DNA of 64,000 nt, from positions 4,092,001 through 4,156,000 of the forward strand of contig NC_026502.1 of NCBI RefSeq assembly GCF_000182925.2, read 5' to 3'. The translations under genes were made by a program, and so were the position numbers. Under the pieces are notes generated by a model, which worked only from the letters and a program-made list of their open reading frames with translations, made no database searches and was not told where the DNA came from. Origin of the DNA: Neurospora crassa OR74A (taxonomy: Eukaryota; Ascomycota; Sordariomycetes; Sordariales; Sordariaceae). Positions 49,973-61,149 of the stretch are shown here, one piece after another (position 1 is the stretch's first letter; each line of letters begins with the position of its first letter).

Positions 49973-50900
49973 CTATTATACTAGAAATGCTAGAAATTTG
50001 GTCTTTTACTTACTTAGGGGTTAAATAGGTATATACTAGTCTTTTTAAATAATGATTGTATAGTTGAAGATTTGAATGCCTTCTTTCTTATATTATTAAT
50101 AACTAATAAGAAGTCTAGCTTTGTTATTTCGGTATAGCTATTATGAACTATAATATTGAGTGCTTTAGAATGGTAGTGCTTAAGAGGTTAAAAGACTATT
50201 ATATTTAGAGGTTGAAGTAGATAGGTAAAGTAGGGAGGTAAGTTAAATATTATAATACTATAGTTATTATAGTACTATATAAACTCCCTAAATTACTATT
50301 AGCTATAGTTGTTATTACTATAGTAACCGACTTACTTAGTATAGTATAATCTGTAGCTATTAAGTATTAGTAACCGCTTCTTACCCTATTAAAACTTCCT
50401 AGAATATTCATCCTAGTGCTTCAATTACTTAAAAGATAATTAGTTATTTAAATACCCGGTAGAAGTAATGGCGATGATTGTATAAGGGTCTAATTCGTTA
50501 ACCCGGTATTAATTAATTATATAAAGCTAACTGGTAAGGATAATAAAGGCTAGGTAGTATTCGTTAGTAGCGGAGATAGCTTTAATATACGTAGCGGATT
50601 TATAGTTTTTAAGGATAACAAAGTAGTATATTCGCTTCCGTTTAGTAATTACAATTTAATTTTTACTTATACTAATACGGAAACTTATTTCGTTTATATT
50701 TTATATATTTAATAGTATAAACACCTTTGTTTAAATAACTTACTAGAGCTTATCGAAGTATATTAATATTTAACTATTAAAATTATATTAATTGTTAGTA
50801 GATATATTTATAAATAATATTTATATACTAGACTAGATTAATTTACCTTATTTATATTTTTATTATCTTTCCTTATACTATCTATCTTCTTTTATTTAAC

Positions 50901-51187
50901 TAATACGGGGGGTAACCTTCATTTACAATAGTAAATAAAATAAAGAAAGGAAGATATTGTAAGAAAGAGGGAGGCTTCCAGCCAGCCGTCTACACGTAAT
51001 AGATATACTATGCAATTGAGGTTGAGCCTAAGCACGGGCTATAGGGTAGCCCGAATATTATAATTTAAATACTTAAACTAGGTATAGTATAATAAGGAAG
51101 CCTCTAGCAGCCTAGCTAATTTGGGCTACTATAGTTAGTTTAAGCTATATATACGAAAGATATGGAAATTTAGGAATTTCCTTATTA
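50901..51187. repeat. Long terminal repeat, copy 2, first
   Basis: 287 bp. Begins TAATACGGGG; its end is CTTATTA, a C-to-T change from CCTATTA. Confidence 0.9.
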
Positions 51188-51444
51188 AATGCCGGTTTAT
51201 ACGAGAAAGAAACTATTGTCTTCGATGGACCTAAATGTCTAGGTCTTCTCCAACAAGTTCTAGGTCTCCTCCGATAATCTCTAAGTCTCTTCTAATTTAT
51301 TTATTTATTCGGGTAGCGCTGGGATATATTTTAATTTAGTAGGTAGGTATAGTTAAATTCTAATGAATTTTAGTAAGTTAAATAACGGTTAGGGATAGTT
51401 AATTAATTAATTGGCTAGTAGAATAGAGGGTTAAAATTTAAAAG

Positions 51445-51700
51445 GGTAACCGGTATTTAAGAAGGTAATTAGTAATAGTATTCGAGAAGGTAATTAGTAG
51501 TCTCTAGTACTTAAGAAAGTAATTAGTAGTTTCTAATATTTAAAAAGGTAATTAATATTTAAGAAGGTGATTAGTAGTAGTACTCGAGAGGGTAATTAGT
51601 ATTCGAGAAGGTAATTAATAGTAATATTCGAGAAGGTAATTAACAATTTCTAATATTTAAGAAGATAATTAGTATTCGTTAGTATTCGAGAGAGAGAGGT
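51445..51700. repeat. Minisatellite inside LTR element copy 2
   Basis: Degenerate ATTCGAGAAGGTAATTAGTAG units matching those in copy 1. Confidence 0.8.
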
Positions 51701-53067
51701 ATTTAAAAGTACTATTACTATAAAGAATACTAATTTTATAGATAAATAGAAAGAAATAAAAAAAGGGGTATAAATAGGAGTTTTAATTAGTTGGTATTAA
51801 TTATAAAGAGCTATTAAGGGAATTAATAAGGGAATTAATACGGTTATTAAAGTTAGTAAAGGAATTAATAAGAAGGTTAGCGAAGGGAGTAATAATTATA
51901 TTAATTAATAATATTAGTATTATTAAAATTTATAATAATGGCTATTTATATATAAGAAAGAGAGAGTAATAATTTTGTTATAAATATAGAATTTATAATA
52001 GTAAAGTTGCTAATTCTATACTCCGAGAAAGACCGAGTTTTTAATAGGGAATATAAGTTATATAGATTAGTAGTACTTAAGGTATAAAAAGTAAGCGCTT
52101 TTATATTTATAGTTATTAAAAAAGCGAAGTATAATTAGTAGATTAGTAGGTTCGAGAGCTCTAATAGGTTAGAATAGTCTTAGTCGGTTAGGGTATTATT
52201 AATTATAATAATAAAAATTATAAATTTAAATTCTTTAAGGGGTAATTAATTTAGTAGGCTCTCGAATAGTAGGCTCGAAAGTAGCAAGTCTACTTAATTC
52301 TTAAAAGGAAGCGCTTAATAATATAAATCTTAGGATTTACTACGACGCCCGTATTATTATTGTAATAAGAGTAAATTAAAAAGAGTTATAATATATAATA
52401 GAGAATTTAATTCGCAAGAGAACAGTCGAGAAACTTATTATTTTAAGGAGAGTTTAGTTCGCGGTCGGTCGGGGAGAAGTACGTTTAAATAATTACTTTA
52501 ATAGGGAAAAACGTATTTAAATAATTACTTTAGCGGAGAAAGGAGAAGAAAGTTTACGGTCTACGATACTATTATTACAATAAATAAAAGTAATCGCCAA
52601 GGAGAATTTTAATAAGGGTAATAATTTAATTATTGTTAGCTTTATTATTATTATAATAAATAAAGGTAAATAAGGTCGTTATTATTATTAATAGTAATTT
52701 AATTAGAAATCGATTTCGCTATTTTATAATAAATTAAAGTAGAAGAGAATTGAAGTCGGTAGCGCGTAGTATATTTAATAAAGAGGACCGCTTAGTAATT
52801 ATAGGACTAATATTCTATTTAAATAGGAGGTTATTTAATCGGACTAGCGTACTCGCAATCTAAATAATCCTAGCGATTTAAATAATTGAAGCGAGTTTAA
52901 TAGAGGGGTATAGTAGTGACTGTAGGATCGACGTTACTATCTGCGATAGAAGATTGTTTAATTAGATTAGTAATATTATAATAATAAGGTTAGTAAGTTT
53001 ATTAGAATGGGGGTACGAGGAGTATATTATTCGCGATAGTTACTACCTTAGAATTATAGTTACTATT

Positions 53068-53354
53068 TAATACGGGGGGTAACCTTTATTTATAATAATA
53101 AATAAAATAAAGAAAGGAAGATGTTGTAAGAAAGAGGGAGGCTTCTAGCTAGCCGTCTATATGTAGTAAATATGTTGTACAGTTGAGGTTGAGCCTGAGT
53201 ACGGGCCACGGGGTGGCCCGAGCACTGTAGTCTGGATGCCTAGACTGGGCACGGTACGGCAAGGAAGCCTCCAGCAGCCCAGCTAGTCTGGGCTGCCACA
53301 GCTAGTCTAAACTATATATACGAAAGATATGGAAATCCAGGAATTTCCCTATTA
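53068..53354. repeat. Long terminal repeat, copy 2, second (least mutated)
   Basis: 287 bp. Visibly richer in G and C than the other three repeats (for example GGGCCACGGGGTGGCCCGAGCA), so closest to the ancestral sequence. Confidence 0.9.
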
Positions 53355-53825
53355 TTAACTTTAAAATATTCGTAGTACTTAATAAATTTAAATACTTAAT
53401 TTTAATTAATTCGAAGTAGGCTATCGGAGTCGGTTAGTTCTAACTTTAAGGTATAATTTTAAAGTATTACATTAGCGGCGTTTTTAATATACTTTGGTTA
53501 TATTATAAAATTAATTTTATTGAGGCAATTAATATAATTATATAGAACTTCTTCTTTAAGCCTTGTAAGTTTAGTAGGGTGTAGTGTGTCCTGCTTGGAA
53601 GGGATACCCTTAATGTGGTTGCGAAGGCGCTTGCGGGGTACGTCGAATGTTTTATACAATTGGGTGACGGGGACCCCTAGATTTAAGCGATAAAAATCGA
53701 ACGTTCGTTATAGACGTATTTCTATATTGATTTAACGATTGTTATAATGCGATACGGCGTTGTGTTGTGTTATTATTGATATAGAGAAAGAGAGGGTTGT
53801 AGAGTACTTGAAATTATTAGATTTG

Positions 53826-53918
53826 GCCGTTGCGGTGGTGTGGCCGTTGCGACCGTGAGTACCAACTTTAGTTGGTGCGAGTCTGGCGAGACCCAAAAAA
53901 GTGGGGGCGAGGCACGGG
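53826..53918 (-). repeat. Right terminal inverted repeat (93 bp)
   Basis: Reverse complement of 46810-46902 with one transition difference (GAGTACC here versus GAGCACC). Confidence 0.95.
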
Positions 53919-54113
53919 TAGTGTACAAAAAGAAAACCCACATCCCAACCTAGGTATTCCATCAACCGTTCCAAGTAATTTTCTGTACAGTCGAAACTCC
54001 GTCTTGTACACCCCCCCCGTCCTCCTCGTACCTCGTACATACCTGTCCTGTCCTGTCCGTACATACATACCTACCTACCTACCTATCCAGTGGCTGCTTG
54101 CTGTACAACCCCA

Positions 54114-54117
<4 letters not shown>

Positions 54118-54147
<30 letters not shown>
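54118..54147. repeat. ATC trinucleotide microsatellite
   Basis: About ten ATC units. Confidence 0.9.
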
Positions 54148-54148
<1 letters not shown>

Positions 54149-54540
54149 CAACGTTTTATCCCAACCATAGATTAATACAAAGTTTTCAAAACCAACATCA
54201 GGACAAATCATTTGGCTGCTTTTTATATATATTTTATATATATTATACGCGCTGCTAGCAAGCAACTCAAGCTTACTACCTACCTACCTACCTATGTAGA
54301 GGTATGTATGGTAAAGGCCTTCTACGATAGGTCCCGTCTCTCTCTCTCTCTTTATCCCACCGTGCAGCAAGTGTGGGGGTACATGTAAACGACGGGAGGT
54401 TTTGTAGGTATTCTACATAAAAGGTGTTTGGTGACGACGTGGACTTTGTGTGTTCTCCGTTCGCATAGTGAGGGTTCATGTTCGTATGTAGGTAGGTATG
54501 TTGTTTGCATGTTTGCATGTTTGCAGGTACGGGCGCAGCA

Positions 54541-54602
54541 GGTACGAAGAGAAAATGGTACGAAGGGAAAGGTACAAAGGGAAAATGGTACGAAGGGAAA
54601 AT
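54541..54602. repeat. GGTACGAAGGGAAAAT minisatellite, 4 copies
   Basis: Four units of 14-16 bp with small length differences. Confidence 0.85.
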
Positions 54603-55505
54603 GGTAGGTAGGGTGCAAAGAAAGATAATAGGTACCTTACCTACAAACCTTTGCGGCAAAATAACTGAAGCATCGATGTATGTGGATGCTCATAGTCCCG
54701 GGTCCTTCCTTGTCCCGGCACGTGGGCTGTTCGGGTCCTTCCGTCGTCGATGATCTCCGTCGCTGTTCAGGTCCAAGTTTCTTCACTTCGTCCGTCGGTG
54801 ATCGGCCTCTCGGCACCGGTAGGCACCGATACGGGAAGCGGGTGTAGCCGGGTGTTAGGTGCTGCTCGGGCTATCTAGATATCTTTGACTTTGATAAATC
54901 CGGGGGAAACGATCGTCAATGATGGACGTGAACGAACCTTGGATAACTGGACGGCGTTGCGCATCAGCTTCACATGGATTCCCTACTTCGATCACAAGTA
55001 CATGAGGCAATTCAGGTTCAGGTTCAAGTTCGGATTCATGGCCTAGCGGCCGTCATTATTCTACAGTAATAACAATCATCTCATCCCGTCGACAAACCCA
55101 TGCCTATTCAACATCAAGTCCATGAAATCCATAAGTAAGGTCCTATCCAACTTTGCTTGCTTGCTTGCCATTAACCAGATGGGACTTTGTTTGCTCTACC
55201 TCCTTCCCTTCGTCCTTCCTTTCAGCAAATATCCAGAATTCCAGACTTTTTTTTGGTACGAAATGGTCCGCAGTAAATGATTGACTTGAAAAGAAAAACC
55301 CCCGCAGCATGCAAATCTTCCCATCCCTTGTTAAACATACCCAAGACCCTTGTCCTCAAAACTCCAAGCCAAGCCGAAAATGCATTGCGATTTGCTCAAC
55401 CACGTGCGAAACAAAGGAAAGCTTCTTTCCCACGTACAAACTCCACAACCAGCCCGACACAGCTAGTTCAGTTCAGTTCACTTCAATTCCTCCTCTTACC
55501 CCGGG

Positions 55506-57800
55506 CTAAATAGGCGTAAAATACCCCGGCACCTTCTCATCCCCATGCGGCATCGGGTCTGGGCTCTCCACAGTCGGATAACTGCTCGTCCTCTGATGGC
55601 TCGGATACCTCGTAATCAGCTCCCTCGTATTTCCGACAGGCACGCGGCCGGCATACACCACCTCCTCATAAGCAGGGGACGCCACGTCGTGCATGCCTCC
55701 TCCACCTCCAAACTTCTCATTCTGATAATGAGGACTAGCAGGATTACCGACCATGGCATTACTAGGCGCTAGCGCAGGGTCGAAGCCATTATGGTTATGG
55801 AAGGAAGGGGGGCGACCACCGAATTGCTGTCCGCCCTCCCCGCGAGTTTTGCCTGGTGTGGCCCATCCTATCAATGCGCCCATGACGCCGATGAGGACGA
55901 CGATGACGTATGTTAAAAACAGACCGAGCGTGATCAGAGCTTCTTGGATGACACCGTTGCGCAGCGACCTGATTACTTTCCCTACGGCCTCGTTGATCTC
56001 GTCGGTTGTCACTGCGCCGGGCTTGGCCAAGAAGCTCGAGAGGTCGCCGTCACTACCCATGCTCTGCGCCGCGCCGGCGGAAAAGATGTCGTCGTCGAAC
56101 CGCGGGAGGGTGACCTTGGCATGGTCGTGCACCCACGTTAGGCCGTCCTGGACGGCGTCGATCTTGCGGCCGATGAGGCAACCGACAACGTCGCGGGCTG
56201 TGTCGAGCAGGACGGTGCCGTTGAAGACGGCCACCAGAGCGTGGTCAATCTGGTCGTCGAGGACGGTGAGGGTGTTGTTGACGGATTCTGTGGCCTCGCG
56301 CACCCAGCCAAAGAGATCGCTGTTGATGTCCGATTCCATATTGGCGACGACCGCATTGGAACTGTTGGCCCAGTTGTTGCTCACTTGCTTCAGAGTCCCG
56401 ACCACGTCACCGGCGAAATCGCCCACTTGCGCTGCAAGCTCGGGCGCTTTCTTCTCGATCTGCCGGAGGAGCACCCACTGGAAGAGGCAGGACAACATAC
56501 CGGCAACGGCGAGGGAAAGCACGAAGAGGGCAGGCAGGGAGGTGGCATACGCAAAGGCCCATCGGATCAAGAGATAGTTCTTGCTGTCTGTATCCTTGGT
56601 CCACCATTTGGCGAGTCTCATGCCGCCGTCGGCAGTCCAGCGGCGCGAGGCGATGTAGATGGCGTCCTGGGAGTTGAAGGCGTTGGCGTCCATTCTGGCA
56701 GCCCGCTCTCTTTCGCGCTTGAAGCCGCGATATTCAATGTAGCCCATGACGAAAATGGCGAGCAGGGCGAGAATGATGATGACGACCAGAAAGGCAATCT
56801 TGGCCTTGTAAACGAGGGTGATCAGGGACTCGAAAAAGTCGTTGAGGAAGGAGTTGTTGGAGCAGAAGGACAAGGCTTGCTTCTCCGCAGTGGGGAAGAT
56901 GGTGGGCTCAATCGTGAACTCGGAAAAGGCGGTATCGATCTTGCCCTTGACGAGGTTGAAGGGGATGGCGAGGGCTGACTCGGTCAGGTTTTTGGCTTCG
57001 TCAAACGTCGGGATCTTTTGGTCGAGGACATCCAGGCCATTGACGACGCCGTTAGCATTGATCTTGATCCCCTGGAGGTCCCTGATGTGGCTGTCAATGT
57101 TGATAGTTGGAAGTTGGATGTCCTTGCTGATGAGACCGATGCCGCTGTTGATGAAATCCCTTGCCTTGTCGATGGCACTCTGGAAGCTCTTCATGTCGTC
57201 CGTGATACCCTTGGTGATGGACGAAATGGCGTCGTTCATCACCTTGGTTGCGCCCTCGACTACCGCAGTCGCCACGTGCAGACCGCCGTGGATGAAGGCT
57301 GCCACCAGACAGGCAAAGGTGCCAATGTACATGTTGATGACAAACATGATGATGGCCTGGACGCCCGTGAGGATCATCTTGAGGACTGATGCCATTGCTT
57401 CCACCGCCTTTTGCATGCTGCCGGCGGCCATGACGTTGACGCCCTTGGACATGTAATAAGGCATGGACGCCATGGCGCTACCGACGTCTTCGACCTTTGT
57501 ACATGCTGAGAGGGCCTTGGCCTTGGCATCGCCGAGGTTTTCCTTGAGGTTTGCTGTGAGGATGATGACGCGGATCAGGACCAAAATCAACAGAATCGTC
57601 CACCGGTTGAACCATAGCTGTGATAGCCTCGCTCGCAAGCCGAGATAGGGAGTGATTCGGGGATCGGTATCGGGGTGCGATTTTAGCTGGGGCTCGGTCT
57701 GTTGGTCATTGTGGAGGTTGACATTCTGCCATGGGGTTGCCGTATTAAGAGAGAGTGGGACTGGAGGGATGCCACCTCCATTCTTTTCGTTGTAAACCAT
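55506..57800 (-). CDS. prm1: Plasma membrane fusion protein PRM1
   Basis: Multi-pass membrane protein that supports plasma-membrane merger when cells fuse during mating and, in filamentous fungi, germling or hyphal fusion. The open frame is 764 residues from an ATG at 57800, with no intron needed. It matches remembered fungal PRM1 through most of its length: TPYLGLRARLSQLWFNRWTI, LSACTKVEDVGSAMASMP, INMYIG..ACLVAAFIHGGL, FAYATSLPALFVLSLAV and LTWVHDHA. Five membrane segments are visible at about 66-84, 143-171, 334-355, 414-443 and 620-646, with two large lumenal or outer loops carrying several N-glycosylation sequons. Conserved cysteines include 100 and 540. The C-terminal tail (about 650-764) is Gly/Pro-rich and probably cytoplasmic. 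Length fits the family. Confidence 0.95.
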   Translation of the reverse strand: MVYNEKNGGGIPPVPLSLNTATPWQNVNLHNDQQTEPQLKSHPDTDPRITPYLGLRARLSQLWFNRWTILLILVLIRVIILTANLKENLGDAKAKALSACTKVEDVGSAMASMPYYMSKGVNVMAAGSMQKAVEAMASVLKMILTGVQAIIMFVINMYIGTFACLVAAFIHGGLHVATAVVEGATKVMNDAISSITKGITDDMKSFQSAIDKARDFINSGIGLISKDIQLPTINIDSHIRDLQGIKINANGVVNGLDVLDQKIPTFDEAKNLTESALAIPFNLVKGKIDTAFSEFTIEPTIFPTAEKQALSFCSNNSFLNDFFESLITLVYKAKIAFLVVIIILALLAIFVMGYIEYRGFKRERERAARMDANAFNSQDAIYIASRRWTADGGMRLAKWWTKDTDSKNYLLIRWAFAYATSLPALFVLSLAVAGMLSCLFQWVLLRQIEKKAPELAAQVGDFAGDVVGTLKQVSNNWANSSNAVVANMESDINSDLFGWVREATESVNNTLTVLDDQIDHALVAVFNGTVLLDTARDVVGCLIGRKIDAVQDGLTWVHDHAKVTLPRFDDDIFSAGAAQSMGSDGDLSSFLAKPGAVTTDEINEAVGKVIRSLRNGVIQEALITLGLFLTYVIVVLIGVMGALIGWATPGKTRGEGGQQFGGRPPSFHNHNGFDPALAPSNAMVGNPASPHYQNEKFGGGGGMHDVASPAYEEVVYAGRVPVGNTRELITRYPSHQRTSSYPTVESPDPMPHGDEKVPGYFTPI

Positions 57801-60800
57801 AATTTTGATATATCGTTCTTATTCTTGAACCAGCAAGATGGTGTAGTATATCGTGTAGTTGTCTACTAATCGTGCAAAAGTCGAAAAGTGAAAAGTCAAG
57901 CGAATGCCGTGAGAGCGCGTGGTGTATGTCTGCTAGGAGAAAAAAAAAGACAGAAAACTGCTGTTCACTCGTCTAGACCAGCTGGATGAACACTCTCGAG
58001 AAAGAATTACTGAGCCGAAGACCGGGAAAAAGGAAAAAAGGACATGCAAATGAGCAAGAGAAAGGAACAAGAGAAGTGAGTCAAAGGAAACAAGAGGGTA
58101 TCCAAATCAGAAAGGCTTGCCCACTATGACTGCATACTGGAGATATGAATAGGTGAAGAATGGGAAACGAACAGGTGAGGAGGTGAGTGAACAATAGAAA
58201 GAAAGTGCGTCAATAAGACGACGGACGGGAGAATAAGACGGACCCAGGCAGGCTAGTGACTTGACTGGCCCGGACTCCCGGAGGCTGGTGGATCAGTGAA
58301 TAAGTTGAGACCTGGGACCGGAGTTGGGATGAAGGACCAAAAGATGGGATAGCAGGTGATGTGCAAATGACAATAGGCGCACCGGGTCCCAGAATAGGAA
58401 GAAGGCCCATTGTTTCTTGAAAGCACATTGCCTTTGTTTGAATCTGTGTGCGTGAACAGTGAGTGGAGTGGGAGGAGGCTGATCAAGGGGTAGTCGTCCC
58501 GTAGCCGCGGTGGTTGTCTAAGCGCCCGGACTCTGGCAGCCAGTCGTTCTTTGTCATGGATTGATCCTTGAACACCCCGGATTTCCTTGGTGGAGAGGCA
58601 GCCCATCAAAAACTGGCTGGGTTGATGGATCAATGTGAGCCTGTCGTCTTGATGTCTGGCGCGCTTGCAGCCGGGCCATGCTGTGTGTTCATGAGACAAG
58701 GCCACCTGATGGGACTCGGGAGGGCTCATCATCATACTCACGGCAAGGTGAACGATGTGTGCCGGTCCTGTATTCCACCTTTGACAATGGGTCACCGTGA
58801 TGTCCTTCACCACCATCAGCCTCTCTGATCTGGAGTCTGTGGCAGAGCAGATGTTGGGTTGCAATCGAGGCCGGTCGCCAGATCTGGCCTCAGCTCATCC
58901 TGGTGTTTAGTTCCGATGCTGAAATGCAATGAGTGCCGGGATGTGGAAAAGAGGAAGAAAAAGAGGAAGAAAAAAAAAAGAAGGTGGCACTCAAAAGTGG
59001 AAGGCGTTCCTGCGTTTCAACCGCGGGCTGTCTCCGGCCAGTGATTGGTGCCTGACAAGGGTCCAACAGACGCGCTTCCACTTCTGCCGATGCCAAGTGG
59101 AAAGTGGGGCCACTACCCGCTGGAGCCCTGACAGCCAGTGAATGCCCCGGAGCCTCTGAAAGCCCAATGACGACAACTGACCCGACAAGCCCCAGCCGGG
59201 GAGAGATGGAGAGGCCAGCAGCCGGGCGCTTCCATTCTGCTGTTTCAAAAATGTTAAATAAAGACTCTGAATGACGAATCCGTTCAAATGACTCACGCAG
59301 AAAAATGGATTGCCGCGTTCATTCAACAGTCGACGGCCGCCGCTTGTTGTTTGGTCCATGGGGATTTGCATTTGGCCATGTCCATTCATAGGTACTTGTT
59401 GAAGCGGCAGGCAGAGTGATGATCCGTGCGTCAGAGGCACGTGAGAGGCCCCGACGTCTTCACCATCTTCACCTCACCTCCGCCGGCGTCCCCTTCACTT
59501 CGCTGTTATTGAACATCGCCGTGCTGTCATGAAGTATGCGACCAGGAGGAAGATGGAGCGGCGATTTGCAACGGTATCAAAGTGCCGAGCTACCTTTTCA
59601 TTTCTTGCCAACATGTTCCCGTTTGATCGATTCATTCTCAAATGTCTCCCTCTGCCTGCCGGAGGGAGGGCGAAGCCGATAAGATAAGGTATGGTCCAGC
59701 GGCCAAAAAAGAATCCCAGGGCAAAAACATCAAAAAAAAAAAGGAAAAAAACATACAACACCTGGGATTCGTTGGTCGTCACCGACCCAACTACTAGTCA
59801 GGCGATTGGTAGCTTATCTATGGGAGAGCGGACGGGATCCCGAGTTTTCTACCATCTGTGGTCGTATGTGCTTGATCAGTTATGTGAATAGTCCTAAGAA
59901 CGAACTCGGAGTTGACCGAAATACCGAACACACCACGGTTCAGTACTCAACACCTATCGATACACTCACCACTACACGATCACTCTCCTCTCTTGTCGCT
60001 CCTCTGATACCACTAACCCCCGAGTGTACCTAACCTCCGCCGGAAAAAAAAAGTCCTACTCTCGCAATCTCGACAACTCACAGTGAAGACCCTTTTTCAG
60101 CTCCCAGAAGCCCTAATCAAACAACAGTCAGGAACCCGGAACTTTCAGTGATTACAGTTATACGGACACAAAATTATACTAGGTCGCAATCACGGTAGCA
60201 CCTAACTACTGCCGCTCAATTCTTTCGTTCCAGTTCTAATACGTTGGCTTTGACTCGCGTTGTTGATCGCCGCCTATACCGAAATCCTCAAGGCCAATTC
60301 CTAGTACGTCTCGACAATGTCGGCCATCGGAGACTCGAAGCTCATCTTGCAAGGGAGCGCGCTTTTTCTATTGTAGATCGGGTTCAATGTTGAGTTACGT
60401 ATGTACAAGTATCTAGCGGCCACCAAAAGATGGATCGATCTTCTGTCCGCTGACAGAACTCAGGGGCATTGTGCACACTACAACCTACCTCACCAGTATT
60501 AGCACAGACATCGATCGATGTCACAGCTGATCTCATCGGGTGATAGCTGGCGCGGAATTGAGGACCGACCGATTTGGATTCTGAACCACGAACCCATATC
60601 AAGGGGGAAAAACAACTCAATGTCAGTGAATAATTGCCGTGTGAGGCTCCAAAATACCTCTACAGGCGAATGAATGGGACGAAGGTACCAGGTATATGCA
60701 TGCGACGACAGCCCACATGGGATGGAAAATACAAATATCCGACGAAAACAACATTACATCCACCTCTAGGTGGCAACCATCAATTGATATGCATTACAGC

Positions 60801-61140
60801 TGCTGCTCTGTCATCTCAAACTCGTCCACCTCAAGTTTAAAACCCCACTGACCGTCTCGTCCCTTCGTATAAACCAATAATTTCTCGTGCTCAGCGTCCC
60901 ACTCGTGAGCAAACTCTGTTGGTGGGTCCCGGGCATTCACTGGGCTGAGCCATTCACTGGACTGGGCACAACCTAATCCCCACTCTGTGCCCTGCCCAAA
61001 CCGCACCATATCTAGCCTTCCAAACTTTACTAATCTCCCTCTTTCTCCTCTATAGCACTTAATTAATCGTATCCAACCGCTTGATTTCGTTGGTGATCTC
61101 ACAGGTTATGAGCCCTCTCTAACCTTCCCTATAATTGCAA
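57801..61140. other. Intergenic region upstream of PRM1
   Basis: About 3.3 kb with no supported gene. The segment next to 57800 should hold the PRM1 promoter. Minus-strand frames at 58253-58864 and 60794-61102 lack ATG starts and resemble no family. Composition stays ordinary until about 61.14 kb, where the copia relic begins. Confidence 0.5.
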
Positions 61141-61149
61141 TTTGATAAA

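Larger units (their letters stand above)
50901..53354. mobile_element. Non-autonomous LTR retrotransposon, copy 2
   Basis: Exactly the same length as copy 1 (2454 bp), with 287-bp repeats at 50901-51187 and 53068-53354 and TTAAC on both sides (50896-50900 and 53355-53359). Internal sequence aligns with copy 1 over its whole length, including the minisatellite (about 51445-51700), with differences mainly C/T and G/A. Same orientation as copy 1. Confidence 0.85.
46810..53918 (-). mobile_element. Fot1/pogo-type DNA transposon, RIP-degraded, with two nested LTR elements
   Basis: A 7109-bp element bounded by 93-bp terminal inverted repeats that differ at a single base, with TA on both sides. Removing the two nested 2454-bp LTR elements and one copy of each 5-bp duplication leaves about 2191 bp, a normal size for the Fot1 group. 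The decayed transposase reads on the minus strand. A helix-turn-helix/CENP-B-like start (VPRKRLRNHIKGIPSKQ) lies at about 53575-53705. A DDE_1-type segment (LLIL.SY..., then LQPLNIIVF.PLKHYHSKAL and KLDFLLVINNIRKKAFK) lies at about 50385-50015. The basic C-terminus is at about 47200-46990. Stops and RIP damage make it non-functional. Confidence 0.9.
53921..55505. other. Intergenic region downstream of PRM1
   Basis: No supported gene. Holds an ATC array (54118-54147), a ~16-bp minisatellite (54541-54602), TACCTA steps around 54070 and 54280, and the 3' region of the PRM1 gene near 55450-55505. Confidence 0.55.

Noticed and set aside
58253-58864. Minus-strand 203-residue frame upstream of PRM1
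   Set aside because: Begins with TTG, has low-complexity composition and no recognisable domain; probably chance.
60794-61102. Minus-strand 102-residue frame with a protein-like acidic C-terminal half
   Set aside because: Starts at GTG with a stop just upstream, no family recognised. It could be an exon fragment cut by the copia insertion, but I cannot support it.
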